Below are positions 20,183-29,903 of a stretch of DNA of 36,781 nt, in pieces. The DNA is from Enterovibrio nigricans DSM 22720 (GTDB lineage: Bacteria > Pseudomonadota > Gammaproteobacteria > Enterobacterales > Vibrionaceae). The stretch's first letter is position 1; the number at the start of each line of letters is the position of its first letter. The translations under genes were made by a program, and so were the position numbers. The stretch lies in NCBI RefSeq assembly GCF_900167155.1, contig NZ_FUXU01000044.1, positions 1-36,781 of the forward strand, read 5' to 3'. Below the pieces are notes generated by a model. That model did not search any database, was not told the DNA's origin, and was given only the letters and a program-made list of their open reading frames with translations.

Positions 20183-23100
20183 ATGTCACGTATCATGAGT
20201 GGATTTTTATCACCATCAGCATTTCCGGATACAGAATTGACCGCTTCAATCCATCATAACAACGCTAAAACGTTATTCGCTGCGCTTGATGACTGCATGT
20301 TGAAAGACACGTTTCGTCTCAGCAAGCGTATTAAAGGTGCACAACGCATTAAGAAAGACGAAGCCCGTCAGGCTGTCTTCGATGAAATAGCAATGGACAT
20401 CGCAAAGTCCATGCAAGTTCGTATGCTTCGTCAAAGTGCAACACCGAACATTTCCTACCCAGAACTGCTGCCTGTCAGTCAGAAAAAAGACGACATCGCC
20501 GAAGCGATTGCCAACAATCAAGTGGTGATCGTAGCGGGTGAAACGGGGTCCGGTAAAACCACTCAGCTTCCAAAAATTTGTATGGAGCTGGGTCTCGGTG
20601 TGTCAGGTGTGATTGGCCATACACAGCCACGCCGTTTGGCGGCTCGCACTGTCGCATCGCGTATTGCTGAAGAGCTTGAAACCGAACTGGGTAAAACCGT
20701 TGGTTACAAAGTGCGATTCAACGACCAGGTATCAGAGGAATCACGCGTTAAGCTGATGACCGATGGTATCTTGTTGGCTGAGATTCAGCATGACCGTTAT
20801 TTGAATCAATATGACTGCATCATCATCGATGAGGCGCACGAACGTAGCCTGAATATCGACTTTATTCTGGGTTACTTGAAGCAGCTCTTGCCAAAGCGCC
20901 CTGATCTTAAATTGATCATTACGTCGGCGACCATCGATCCTGAGCGTTTCTCAAACCACTTCCGTGGTGCCCCAATCATTGAGGTGTCAGGTCGTACTTA
21001 CCCAGTAGATGTACGTTATCGTCCTCTGGTTGAAGACAGTGAAGATACCGATCGCGACCAGCTTCAGGCGATTTTTGATGCCGTTGATGAACTGCACGAT
21101 GAAGGGCCGGGAGACATCCTGATCTTCATGAATGGTGAGCGAGAAATTCGCGACACGGCAGATGCGCTGACCAAGCGTAATTTGCGTGACACCGAGATTT
21201 TGCCGCTTTATGCGCGTTTGTCTTCTGCCGAGCAGAACCGAGTATTCCAGACCCATGGCGGTCGTCGCATCGTATTGGCAACTAACGTTGCAGAAACGTC
21301 TCTGACTGTGCCGGGAATCAAATACGTTATCGACCCAGGTACGGCACGGATTTCTCGCTATAGCTACCGCACCAAAGTCCAGCGTCTGCCAATTGAGCCT
21401 GTTTCTCAGGCCAGCGCAAATCAGCGTAAAGGTCGCTGTGGTCGTGTGTCTGACGGTATCTGTATACGTTTGTATTCAGAAGACGATTTCTTGTCGCGTC
21501 CAGAGTTTACTGACCCAGAAATCCTTCGAACCAATCTTGCTTCCGTTATCTTGCAAATGACAGCGATTGGTTTGGGTGATATTGCAGCATTCCCGTTTGT
21601 TCAGCCGCCGGATAGTCGCAACATTTCTGATGGTGTGCGTCTGCTTGAAGAGCTAGGCGCGATGAAGGAAGGAAAATCGAAAGATGATCCGAAACACCTT
21701 ACCGAGATTGGTCGTGCTTTGGCGCGTTTACCGATTGATCCACGTCTTGCGCGTATGGTGTTGGAGTCCGCGAAACTGGGTGCGCTGAACGAAGTGATGG
21801 TAATTGCGTCGGCATTGTCTATTCAAGATCCTCGTGAGCGTCCTTCTGACAAACAACAGCAATCGGATGAAAAACATCGCCGCTTTGCGGACAAAGAATC
21901 TGACTTCCTGTCCTATGTAAACCTGTGGGAATACATTAAAGAACAACAAAAAGAATTGTCAGGTAACCAGTTCCGTAAGCAGTGTAAAAAGGAATACCTG
22001 AACTACTTGCGTGTGCGTGAGTGGCAGGATGTTCACTTCCAAATTCGTCAGGTTGTTCACGAGTTAGGCTACAAAATCAATCAGGAACCTGCGGATTACC
22101 AATCTGTCCATATGGCGTTGTTGGCGGGTTTGCTTTCTCACATCGGTCTGAAAGACCAAGAAAAAAATGAATACCAAGGTGCACGTAACGCGCGTTTTGG
22201 CATTTTCCCGGGCTCCGGCATCTTCAAGAAACAGCCGAAGTGGGTAATGGTTGCTGAACTGGTGGAAACCGCCAAACTTTGGGGTCGTGTTGCGGCTAAA
22301 ATTCAGCCAGAGTGGGTAGAGCCGTTAGCGAAACACCTGATCAAACGCAGTTATAGCGAACCGCATTGGGAAAAAAAGCAGGCGGCTGTCTTTGCATTTG
22401 AAAAAATCATGCTTTATGGGATCCCAATCGTTCCTAAACGTAAAGTGAATTACGGCAATATTGACCCCGTTCTAAGCCGAGAAATCTTTATTCGCTCAAC
22501 GTTGGTCGAAGGGGATTGGGACACTAAACATAAGTTCTTCCACCAAAACCGTAAGTTACTGGACGAAGTTGAAGAGCTGGAGAAAAAATCACGTCGCCGC
22601 GATATCCTCGTGGACGATGACACGCTGTATGAGTTCTACGATCAGCGTGTTGAGCACACCGTGGTCTCCGGTCGCCACTTTGATTCATGGTGGAAAAAGG
22701 CCAGCCGAGAAACACCGGATAGTCTGAATTTCGAAAAAGCCATGTTGTTGGCGGGCGATGCCAGCCATATTACTGAATTGGACTACCCGAACTTCTGGTA
22801 CCAAGGCAACCTGAAGCTCAAGTTAAGTTACCAATTTGAGCCGGGCGAAGATCACGATGGTGTCACTGTGCATATTCCGTTGCCGGTGTTGAATCAAGTT
22901 GAGCCGGAAGGCTTTGACTGGCAAATCCCTGGATTGCGCCATGAATTGATCGTGGCCCTGATTAAATCATTACCGAAAACGTTACGACGTAACTTCGTGC
23001 CAGCACCCAATTATGCGACAGCATTCCTTCAGCGTGTAAAACCAATGGAAATGCCATTGCTAGACGCGTTGGAAAAAGAGCTGAAACGCATGACCGGTGT

Positions 23101-24139
23101 AACGGTGCTTCGAGAAAACTGGCAGTTAGTGCAATTGCCCGAGCACTTGAAAATCACGTATCGTGCTGTCGACCATAAGAATCGCAAACTTAATGAAAGC
23201 TTCGATCTTTATGAACTGAAAGACGGTCTGAAAGAAAAAGTGCAGGAGACATTGTCACAAGTTGCTGATGACGATATCGAACAGCAAGGCTTGACCACGT
23301 GGAGCTTTGGCGCTTTGCCGCAAATGTATCAACAGAAACGTGGCGGCTTTGAAGTTCGTGCCTTCCCTGCGATTATCGACAACAAAGATTCGGTAGGCAT
23401 CAAGCTGTTTGAAACGGAAGAAGAGCAGAGTCAGGCAATGCAGCAAGGTCAGCGCCGTTTGATTTTGTTGAATGTGCCATCTCCGATTAAATACCTACAC
23501 GACAATTTGCCGAATAAATCCAAGCTAGGTTTGTACTTTAATCCGTATGGCCGTGTTCTGGATCTGATTGATGATTGCATCGCGTGTGGTGTCGACAAGC
23601 TGATCGAATCTCAAGGTGGTCTGAAGTGGCAACCGGAAGAGTTTGAAGCTCTGAAGGAGTATGTTCGCGCAGAGTTGGGTGATACCGTTGTGGATATTGC
23701 TAAGCAAGTTGAGCAAATCCTGACGACAGCTTTCAGCATCAATAAAAAGCTGAAAGGTAAAATCGATTTCACGATGGCATTTGCATTATCAGATATCAAA
23801 GCACAGGTCGAAAGCCTGATATTCAAAGGCTTTGCGACGGAGTGCGGATATAAGCGTTTGCCTGACATCCAACGCTATCTTGTTGCTGTAGAACGCCGCT
23901 TAGAGAAGCTACCAATCGATCTAAACAAAGATCGCCTGCATATGCTGAAAATTGAATCTGTCACGAATGACTACAAAGAACTGCTGAACAAGATCCCGAA
24001 AGGGCAGAAAGTACCAGTCTCAGTGAAGGAAATTCGGTGGATGATTGAGGAGCTTCGTGTGAGTTACTTTGCGCAGCAATTGGGGACGCCATACCCAATA
24101 TCGGATAAGCGAATCAAGAACGCGATAGACGCCATATAG
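20183..24139 (+). CDS. hrpA: ATP-dependent RNA helicase HrpA (DEAH box)
   Basis: Large DEAH/RHA helicase of 1318 residues, close to the 1300 of E. coli HrpA. In enterobacteria it is linked to mRNA processing and rescue of collided ribosomes. Motifs in order are GETGSGKTTQLPKICMELG (I), TQPRRLAARTVA (Ia), DEAHERSLNIDF (II), TSATIDPERFSNHF (III), VAETSLTVPGIKYVIDPG (V) and ANQRKGRCGRVSDGICIRLY (VI). Winged-helix, ratchet, OB-fold and a long HrpA-specific C-terminal region follow, as in the family. The N-terminal start is uncertain: ATGs at 20183 and 20195 both lack a clear ribosome site. It is monocistronic with a strong terminator. Confidence 0.97.
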   Translation: MSRIMSGFLSPSAFPDTELTASIHHNNAKTLFAALDDCMLKDTFRLSKRIKGAQRIKKDEARQAVFDEIAMDIAKSMQVRMLRQSATPNISYPELLPVSQKKDDIAEAIANNQVVIVAGETGSGKTTQLPKICMELGLGVSGVIGHTQPRRLAARTVASRIAEELETELGKTVGYKVRFNDQVSEESRVKLMTDGILLAEIQHDRYLNQYDCIIIDEAHERSLNIDFILGYLKQLLPKRPDLKLIITSATIDPERFSNHFRGAPIIEVSGRTYPVDVRYRPLVEDSEDTDRDQLQAIFDAVDELHDEGPGDILIFMNGEREIRDTADALTKRNLRDTEILPLYARLSSAEQNRVFQTHGGRRIVLATNVAETSLTVPGIKYVIDPGTARISRYSYRTKVQRLPIEPVSQASANQRKGRCGRVSDGICIRLYSEDDFLSRPEFTDPEILRTNLASVILQMTAIGLGDIAAFPFVQPPDSRNISDGVRLLEELGAMKEGKSKDDPKHLTEIGRALARLPIDPRLARMVLESAKLGALNEVMVIASALSIQDPRERPSDKQQQSDEKHRRFADKESDFLSYVNLWEYIKEQQKELSGNQFRKQCKKEYLNYLRVREWQDVHFQIRQVVHELGYKINQEPADYQSVHMALLAGLLSHIGLKDQEKNEYQGARNARFGIFPGSGIFKKQPKWVMVAELVETAKLWGRVAAKIQPEWVEPLAKHLIKRSYSEPHWEKKQAAVFAFEKIMLYGIPIVPKRKVNYGNIDPVLSREIFIRSTLVEGDWDTKHKFFHQNRKLLDEVEELEKKSRRRDILVDDDTLYEFYDQRVEHTVVSGRHFDSWWKKASRETPDSLNFEKAMLLAGDASHITELDYPNFWYQGNLKLKLSYQFEPGEDHDGVTVHIPLPVLNQVEPEGFDWQIPGLRHELIVALIKSLPKTLRRNFVPAPNYATAFLQRVKPMEMPLLDALEKELKRMTGVTVLRENWQLVQLPEHLKITYRAVDHKNRKLNESFDLYELKDGLKEKVQETLSQVADDDIEQQGLTTWSFGALPQMYQQKRGGFEVRAFPAIIDNKDSVGIKLFETEEEQSQAMQQGQRRLILLNVPSPIKYLHDNLPNKSKLGLYFNPYGRVLDLIDDCIACGVDKLIESQGGLKWQPEEFEALKEYVRAELGDTVVDIAKQVEQILTTAFSINKKLKGKIDFTMAFALSDIKAQVESLIFKGFATECGYKRLPDIQRYLVAVERRLEKLPIDLNKDRLHMLKIESVTNDYKELLNKIPKGQKVPVSVKEIRWMIEELRVSYFAQQLGTPYPISDKRIKNAIDAI

Positions 24140-24188
24140 CGTTTTTACAGTGGCGTTTCAAAAGCGACGCACATCGGATTAAAAAACT

Positions 24189-24220
24189 AAAGCCAGCCGC
24201 AGTGCTGGCTTTTTATTTTT
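24189..24220 (+). terminator. Rho-independent terminator after hrpA
   Basis: AAAGCCAGC (24189-24197) pairs with GCTGGCTTT (24204-24212) around CGCAGT and runs into a T-rich tail. It is about 50 bases past the hrpA stop. Confidence 0.92.
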
Positions 24221-24463
24221 TATACCTATGGCAACATACCTCGAAAGCGGCAAATCAAAGCCGCTTCTTTTGCGCTCAATTTTCGATGAATCAGGGTTAC
24301 ACGTGTACGTCGAGGATTAACAAAAACCAACTTATTGAAACAGAACAACTCTTCGTGACAGCAAGCCTACTGGCACGAATTTTGGTACATGGAACAACAA
24401 AGCGACGTTTTTTTAGAGCAGTTTTCCGTTTTGTTAAAATTTGTACCTTGTTAGGGGAACACG
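24221..24463. other. hrpA-L,D-transpeptidase intergenic region with a second hairpin
   Basis: AAGCGGC (24245-24251) and GCCGCTT (24260-24266), followed by CTTTT, form a second terminator-like hairpin just after the hrpA terminator. The rest has no gene I trust. The open frame spanning 24202-24471 runs through the terminator and overlaps the next gene start. AGGGG before the ATG at 24464 is the ribosome site of the next gene. Confidence 0.55.
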
Positions 24464-25075
24464 ATGTTTAAGGCGATTAAAACCATCATCGCGCTGGTAT
24501 TGCTTTGTATTTCAAGCACAGCGTTTGCGGCAGAGTTGCCAAATGCTCACGTTATGTACAAAGAACTGGGTTTAGCGCATCAAGTGGCATATAACAAGTT
24601 TGAAGATGCGTATAACCACTTCAAAGCTCACCCCAGCCAGAAGCCAATATTTACCTTGATTGATTATGGGAAGCCGTCTTCACAAAAACGTTTTTGGGTG
24701 ATCGATGTGCATAAAGGCAAAGTACTCTATTCTTCCTATGTTTCTCATGGCAAGAACAGTGGCAGCCTATACGCGACCAAGTTCTCTAATCGAATTAGCT
24801 CTCACAAGACGTCTGTGGGGGTATTTCGTGCAAGGGAAACGTACTATGGGAAACATGGCTATTCACTTCGGCTTGATGGGCTATCCAAAGGGGTCAACGA
24901 TAATGCGCGAAAACGTGCAATTGTTATCCACGGTGCGTCCTATGCGAATCCTAAGGTCATTTCGAAAACAGGCCAGTTGGGTCGCAGTTGGGGTTGCCCG
25001 GCGTTACCCACATATCTTTCCAAGAGCGTGATTAACACGATTAAAGATGGCACATATATTTACGCCTTCGCATAA
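24464..25075 (+). CDS. Periplasmic murein L,D-transpeptidase catalytic-domain (YkuD_2-type) protein
   Basis: Exported protein of 203 residues with a Sec signal (hydrophobic residues 5-17, SSTAFA then AELP, cleavage near 22). The body matches the YkuD-like family found in many gammaproteobacteria: FTLIDYGKPSSQKRFWVIDV, then SHGKNSGS, TSVGVFRARETYYGKHGYSL, VIHGASYANP with His156, and LGRSWGCPALP with the putative nucleophile Cys178. The His/Ser-x-Gly-Cys arrangement suggests an active transpeptidase fold acting on peptidoglycan. Substrate and partners are not shown by the sequence. It has AGGGG upstream of its ATG and its own terminator, so it is likely monocistronic. Confidence 0.88.
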   Translation: MFKAIKTIIALVLLCISSTAFAAELPNAHVMYKELGLAHQVAYNKFEDAYNHFKAHPSQKPIFTLIDYGKPSSQKRFWVIDVHKGKVLYSSYVSHGKNSGSLYATKFSNRISSHKTSVGVFRARETYYGKHGYSLRLDGLSKGVNDNARKRAIVIHGASYANPKVISKTGQLGRSWGCPALPTYLSKSVINTIKDGTYIYAFA

Positions 25076-25093
25076 CGATAACTCATTGATAAA

Positions 25094-25122
25094 AAGCGCG
25101 TATCGAGAGAGCGCGCTTTTTT
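25094..25122 (+). terminator. Rho-independent terminator after the L,D-transpeptidase gene
   Basis: AAGCGCG (25094-25100) and CGCGCTT (25112-25118) flank an 11-base loop and run into six T residues, 19 bases after the stop. Confidence 0.9.
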
Positions 25123-25244
25123 ATTGAATGTTAATTAGCTCATTTACACCTAATTCTACGGCTGTTCATATCCTGACATTAACGAGTAGACGGCCGATTC
25201 TTATCGCGCTAATTCTCAACTTTCATAAACGTCAGGTAATGTTA

Positions 25245-26114
25245 ATGTACTCAACAATCCTTACTGCAACAGTGGCTTTGACGCTGTCAAATACCACTTC
25301 CGCTCTGACTCTGAACAATCAAGTTTTTGAACCACAGCTTGCCAAAAATTACGAGCATGGTGTCTACGAAAATTGGAGTAGTTATCTATATAGCGAAAAG
25401 CTCGACGGTATCCGCGCAATTTGGGATGGTGAAAAGCTGATGACTCGCGCCGGAAATAAAATTGCCGCCCCAGTCTGGTTTACGAAATCGCTTCCCGACA
25501 CAGTTTTGGAGGGAGAACTATGGGCAGGTCGTGGAAAGTTTGAACATACCCTATCAGTCGTGATGGACGATCAGCCTGATGAGAATGCTTGGCAGGCTAT
25601 ACAGTTTATGGTGTTTGAACTGCCGCTACATAAGGGCGATTTCGAAACCCGTTATCAATCAATCGTTGATGTAGTTAACCGTATAGATAAAACCCACCTG
25701 CGTTATGTACCACACTTTCCAGCAGTGAGTGAATTGCATATCAACGGTATGTTGATTGAAATAGATAAATATGGCGGAGAAGGTTTGATGCTAAGGCACC
25801 GCGACAAGGTGTATGTTCAGGGTCGAAGCGATGCAATGGTCAAATTGAAAATAGCACAAGATGCAGAAGCGGAAGTGATTGGTTATGTGGCGGGGAAAGG
25901 GAAACATGAAGGCCGAATGGGGGCATTAATCGTAAAGCTTCTTGACGGAACTACGTTTAAAATTGGATCGGGTTTTTCCGACATGGAAAGGGATAACCCC
26001 CCAGCGCTTGGAACTCTGGTGACGTATCGATATAACGGATTCACCAAAAATGGTATCCCGAAATTTGCACGATTCGTAAGAGTGGACATAACAAAACAGC
26101 AAAACCCTTTATAA
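25245..26114 (+). CDS. ligE: ATP-dependent DNA ligase, periplasmic LigE type
   Basis: Minimal ATP-dependent ligase sealing nicks in duplex DNA. Members of this group carry Sec signals and are thought to act on periplasmic DNA, possibly during uptake. Of 289 residues, 1-20 look like a signal (ILTATVALTLSNTTSA). Motif I is SEKLDGIRA with adenylated Lys52. Later motifs are LEGELWAGRGKFE, FMVFELP, GGEGLMLRHRDKVY and VKLKIAQDAEAEVIGYVAGKG. The C-terminal OB domain contains FKIGSGFSDMERD. I start at the ATG at 25245, because AGG lies eight bases upstream and the signal peptide begins there; the open frame extends back to 25128. Flanking genes are unrelated. The symbol rests on family resemblance. 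Confidence 0.9.
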   Translation: MYSTILTATVALTLSNTTSALTLNNQVFEPQLAKNYEHGVYENWSSYLYSEKLDGIRAIWDGEKLMTRAGNKIAAPVWFTKSLPDTVLEGELWAGRGKFEHTLSVVMDDQPDENAWQAIQFMVFELPLHKGDFETRYQSIVDVVNRIDKTHLRYVPHFPAVSELHINGMLIEIDKYGGEGLMLRHRDKVYVQGRSDAMVKLKIAQDAEAEVIGYVAGKGKHEGRMGALIVKLLDGTTFKIGSGFSDMERDNPPALGTLVTYRYNGFTKNGIPKFARFVRVDITKQQNPL

Positions 26115-26208
26115 CGTCACATTTTGACGCTTACTTTTGGAAAAATAGCGAATCTACTCAGAAACTTATCAAAGCGCTATTCCTCTTTATTTGCCATGGT
26201 AGGCCCGC

Positions 26209-27231
26209 ATGCAGAAACCTCGTCGTCCAACGCTGCAAGATGTTGCATCCCTTGTGGGTGTTACGAAAATGACAGTGAGTCGCTATCTCAAAAACCGACA
26301 CCGTGTGGCAAAGGAAACGGGAGAGCGAATTCAAATTGCGTTAGATGAATTGGGTTACATCCCCAATCGCGTACCCGACATTCTTTCTAACCGAAGCAGC
26401 AGAACGCTCGGCGTTGTACTTCCTTCATTGAAGCATCCAGTTTTTCAACAAGTGATAGAGGGCGTTGAAAAAGCGGCGGAAGAATCGGGCTATGACATTA
26501 TGGTCACTCACAGTGGTTTTGAATCAGAGTCTGAAGAACTGCGCATTCAGACGCTTTTGTCATTCAATGTAGATGGATTGATCCTTGCGGAAAGTGAACA
26601 CTCTGTGCGTTCGTTGAAAATGATGGAAACAGCAGGAATACCTTTTGTTGATGTATTGGATGCGGAGGAAGGTGAATCTGAGGCGCGGGTGGGTATAGAC
26701 AATGAATTGGCGGCTCTTTCGATGGTGTCTCTTATGATTGAGCGTGGCTATAGTCGAATAATTTGTTTAGGCACACGCAAAGGCATCCAAACACAAGCGA
26801 AGGTGCAAGGGTATATTGCGGCAATGGAAGATGCAGGGCTCACGCCAAGAAGCCTGTCTGCAAAATATGATGTATCCGTTTCTATTGCACGTAAGATGAC
26901 CCGAAAGGTGCTGGAGCGCTACCCGGATACTGATGCATTTTTTTGTACGGACGACGAACTTGCTGCTGGCGTATTATTGGAATGCCAAAACATGAATATC
27001 CTTGTGCCAGAAGAGGTGGGTATTGCGGGTGTTCATGCCCTAGATATTGGCCAGTCCTTGATGCCACGGTTAGCCAGTATCGTTACACCGGACAGAGAAA
27101 CGGGTGAGAAGGCTGTACTTTCTTTGCTCGCGATGATCAATGGGGAGGAAAAGAAAGGCGAAACGCTCGACTTTGAAATAGAGGAAGGTGAAACGCTTCT
27201 ACAAGGTGAAGATAGGTTTTCCATGTTTTAA
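26209..27231 (+). CDS. gntR: LacI-family transcriptional regulator, GntR (gluconate) type
   Basis: DNA-binding repressor of 340 residues. The N-terminal helix-turn-helix (RPTLQDVASLVGVTKMTVSR, residues 6-25) and hinge (GYIPNRVPDILSNRSSRTLG) closely match E. coli GntR, the gluconate repressor. The periplasmic-binding-protein-like effector domain follows, with LLSFNVDGLILAE, KMMETAGIPFVDV, FFCTDDELAAG and MPRLASIVTP. No gluconate kinase, permease or Entner-Doudoroff gene is adjacent, so the regulator is an orphan here and its target must be elsewhere. Effector identity is inferred from similarity. Confidence 0.88.
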   Translation: MQKPRRPTLQDVASLVGVTKMTVSRYLKNRHRVAKETGERIQIALDELGYIPNRVPDILSNRSSRTLGVVLPSLKHPVFQQVIEGVEKAAEESGYDIMVTHSGFESESEELRIQTLLSFNVDGLILAESEHSVRSLKMMETAGIPFVDVLDAEEGESEARVGIDNELAALSMVSLMIERGYSRIICLGTRKGIQTQAKVQGYIAAMEDAGLTPRSLSAKYDVSVSIARKMTRKVLERYPDTDAFFCTDDELAAGVLLECQNMNILVPEEVGIAGVHALDIGQSLMPRLASIVTPDRETGEKAVLSLLAMINGEEKKGETLDFEIEEGETLLQGEDRFSMF

Positions 27232-27312
27232 TTGTACATATCATTTAGCGCAACATCTTGGCAACAAAGAAGAATGTAAAGGCTGAGACGCGAAAACACT
27301 GTTGATCTCTCT

Positions 27313-27867
27313 TTATTCCTGTTGTGCGTAATGTAGCCATTCCTGTAGTGATTTCTCCATCATTGCAATATTGCCTTCCCACGTTTTCATTTCTGATTGA
27401 TAAGCCTCGGCCGTCAACGCATTAATGGTGTTTTCCGAGTGCGTATTTAACGCAGTTAGCCGATAGGTAACGTCGACTTGCGAGCCTTTTCCTGATGGCT
27501 TGATAGATAAATCGATGGTAGCGACTGTTAGATTTGGATCTAGACGCACATAGGAAATATGCCCCCGTTCAGTGTCAAAGTTTGTCACTACAAAAAGCGT
27601 ATTACCGGATGCTGTATTAAGGAAAACATCATTGCGCTGAAAACCATTGCCTTTAATCAACGAAGGGCTCCAATCTGGCGTCCAAAGCACCTCACCAAGC
27701 GCCGTAAAAAAGTAAGCGGCATCCTTGGGAGGGAAATTGACATTAATGGCATACGTATGTGAAACGTTCGCTGCTGGCGACATCGTTAACGTGTTATGAC
27801 TGAAAGACCGTGCCGTTGCCTCTTTGTTCAGAATTGCTTTGGTATGAGTAATCAATTCATTGTTCAT
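27313..27867 (-). CDS. SRPBCC (START-like) family protein
   Basis: A 184-residue cytoplasmic protein, with no signal or membrane segment visible. The pattern of VSHTYAINVNFPPKDAAYFF, LWTPDWSPSLIKGNG, TLFVVTNFDTERGHISYVRL and SQVDVTYRLTALN suggests the helix-grip SRPBCC/START-like fold that binds hydrophobic ligands. A C-terminal helix ends KSLQEWLHYAQQE. The GAGG five to eight bases upstream of the ATG at 27867 supports the start. It is convergent with gntR. The ligand and role are unknown. Confidence 0.68.
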   Translation of the reverse strand: MNNELITHTKAILNKEATARSFSHNTLTMSPAANVSHTYAINVNFPPKDAAYFFTALGEVLWTPDWSPSLIKGNGFQRNDVFLNTASGNTLFVVTNFDTERGHISYVRLDPNLTVATIDLSIKPSGKGSQVDVTYRLTALNTHSENTINALTAEAYQSEMKTWEGNIAMMEKSLQEWLHYAQQE

Positions 27868-27995
27868 CGCTTGCCTCTACGTCGTTAGATACAACAAACA
27901 TAAAGGCTACACCTGTAGACAGATCAAGCTGTTTAGATGGATATGAACATTTGAGCTAATCTAACTGTTAGGCATATAAATAAGGATGCATATCA

Positions 27996-28334
27996 ATGGG
28001 AAACGTAGCGGTGGTTCCTGAGGAAATGAAGCTGAATGTGATTTGTCGATTAGAGCCGGGATGTCTAGGTCCTAAAGGGGCCAGCAAAATTGATGATTTT
28101 TGTCAGTACATTGCTGATGAAATGAACGCGCTGAACTCGACCATTATTTCATTGGCGGTCGTGCCGCGTAATGACAAATCATTACCCGAAATGCAGTTCA
28201 ATGTACTAGGTAAGAAAATGAGCCGAGAGCAGGCGGAGCAGTACCTTCAGAAGTTTCAAAAAAACTTGGATGATTTTGAAGCGGAGTTAGAAAGCAAATT
28301 GGAAACACTGATCAACAAGTTTATGGGCTATTAG
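27996..28334 (+). CDS. Conserved hypothetical protein with a CRLEPGCLGPKG motif
   Basis: A 112-residue soluble protein, compact alpha/beta in appearance. It has an N-terminal VICRLEPGCLGPKGASKID motif with two Cys residues five apart (C17 and C22). VVPRNDKSLPEMQFNVLGKK follows in the middle, then a long C-terminal amphipathic helix (AEQYLQKFQKNLDDFEAELE). I recall similar uncharacterised proteins in Vibrio and Shewanella. No catalytic motif is clear. It is divergent from the SRPBCC gene and probably monocistronic. The function is unknown. Confidence 0.75.
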   Translation: MGNVAVVPEEMKLNVICRLEPGCLGPKGASKIDDFCQYIADEMNALNSTIISLAVVPRNDKSLPEMQFNVLGKKMSREQAEQYLQKFQKNLDDFEAELESKLETLINKFMGY

Positions 28335-29903
28335 GGAGCAGAGGCGATAGAGAGCACACTAGGTTAACGTCGCGTCCTGTTCATGAAGCTCTTGATTTCG
28401 TGGTGCGGTGGAAGGTGATTTGGCGTTTTAACATACAGGCTCAATTAGTAAAAGCCACTGATTCTCTGTGTCTTTCATAGTGACGATAGCGGCTTGGCCG
28501 CATAACATTATGATAATTAGCACTTAATTACCCCCTCCCCAAAGTGAAAATGATTCCAGAGAATTTTAGGTTGTAAACAGGATGCTTCACTTTTGTTTGT
28601 TGATTGTATAATTCGCAGTCGCTAATTAAGTAATACCTAATCTAATAGTTCTTCTCATGAAGTATTAATGCATACATAATGATGACGCATTAGAAAAGTA
28701 AATAATAAGGTTTCTTTTTAAATAATAGAATATAAATGTCTTCAGGTTAGTTGAAAATAAAATTGTGTTTAAGTAAAGATTAATAAATAGGATTATCACC
28801 CTTAATAACAATAGGTTATATTCACTCAATAAAAGTGTGTTTTTATTTGTCATTCACTGAGAAGTCAAATAATTATATACCCAAATATCAAATATCAAAT
28901 ATCAAATATCAACATGTCATGGCGTAAGTATGCTTTTTATTCTAATTACATAGCATCAGATTACTATTATCCTCTTTTTGTGGTTGGTCTTTAAATTCAT
29001 GAAATTTATGGTTTACTTATTTCCACATATAAAATATGTGTATTTTGTTATTTGGTTTGAATTTCTCAATAATTTTGAAATTTATATGTTTATATAGTTA
29101 TTGTGATCTAAATCTTATTTATGTAATTGTTACAGTTATTTTATATAAAAAATGAAATTGTTTTCCGTCCTTTTAAATCAATGTGATAGGGTGCATTTTC
29201 CGTGTTTAAAATTGACCATTTTTTTACGTATTCTTATTTTTGAGTTTTAAATATATTGTGCACTGACCTAGCTTTTTATAATGTTTCTTAGCACTAAGTG
29301 CATGTTACTAATGTGTTATTTAAATTATACACCGATGTACGATTATCTAGTTTCTTTCGTCGGATGTTATGTGGAAATAAATTTAACATTTTTAACGTGG
29401 ATATATGGATGGCTTAGATGCAATTTGTTTTTTGGCTTAGAAACGTTTTCAATTTAATAAAAAGCCCATAAGAACAAACTGTTACGAAGGTTGTGGTGGT
29501 TGTGCAGAGATAAGGGCTAATAAAAATTCACTTTGGGGTAGCGACGGTTAGTGGTGAAGTGATTGGCTGATTTTGAAAACATAATTTAAGACGTGAAATT
29601 AAGAAACGTATAAGAAGCCCACTTTCAAAAGTAGATGAAAATTAAAAGAAATTGGCTAAAGAAACAGGAGATTTCGTGCCATGAGAAACTTTTTTATTGA
29701 TGTCTATTTTTATTCCATTAGTGGCACTGCATAGAAATTAGTATGGATAGCTTGAAATCCAAAAAGATGGGAATGTTTCCAAAAAGCAGTTCAGCTATTG
29801 TCTTGATAAATAAAAAAGTAATTAAAACAACGGGTTGGAAATAGTTTGAAGAGAAATGCGCTGGCAGTGGTGTGGCGCGCGGTAAATAAATAGGAGTAAC
29901 CCA
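28335..29903. other. 1.57-kb AT-rich gene-free region upstream of the TpsA-like adhesin
   Basis: No credible gene on either strand; the region becomes very AT-rich from about 28600. It holds the 4x AAATATC tandem repeat (28883-28910). A 12-base sequence, CCCCAAAGTGAA, occurs at 28537-28548 and in inverted form at 29527-29538. A 17-codon frame at about 29681 has an AGGAG 10 bases upstream. The TAGGAG before 29904 is the adhesin ribosome site. Such length suggests a long regulatory leader or remnants of lost genes. Confidence 0.55.
28883..28910 (+). repeat. Short tandem repeat, four copies of AAATATC
   Basis: Four exact, head-to-tail copies of the heptamer AAATATC. Such short repeats upstream of surface-protein genes can vary in number by slippage. 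This one is about 1 kb before the adhesin ATG, so any effect on its expression is speculative. Confidence 0.85.

Noticed and set aside
24202-24471. 89-codon plus-strand frame before the L,D-transpeptidase gene
   Set aside because: It begins inside the hrpA terminator stem, crosses a second hairpin and overlaps the real start at 24464.
28883-28910. CRISPR-like repeats
   Set aside because: The units are seven bases, directly adjacent, with no spacers and no cas genes nearby.
28537-29538. 12-bp inverted pair CCCCAAAGTGAA flanking the AT-rich leader as ends of a mobile element
   Set aside because: A 12-base match over 1 kb could arise by chance; no target duplication or transposase remnant was found.
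29660-29740. 17-codon leader peptide upstream of the adhesin
   Set aside because: An AGGAG is suitably spaced, but the frame is very short, lies more than 170 bases before the adhesin, and has no associated attenuator structure.
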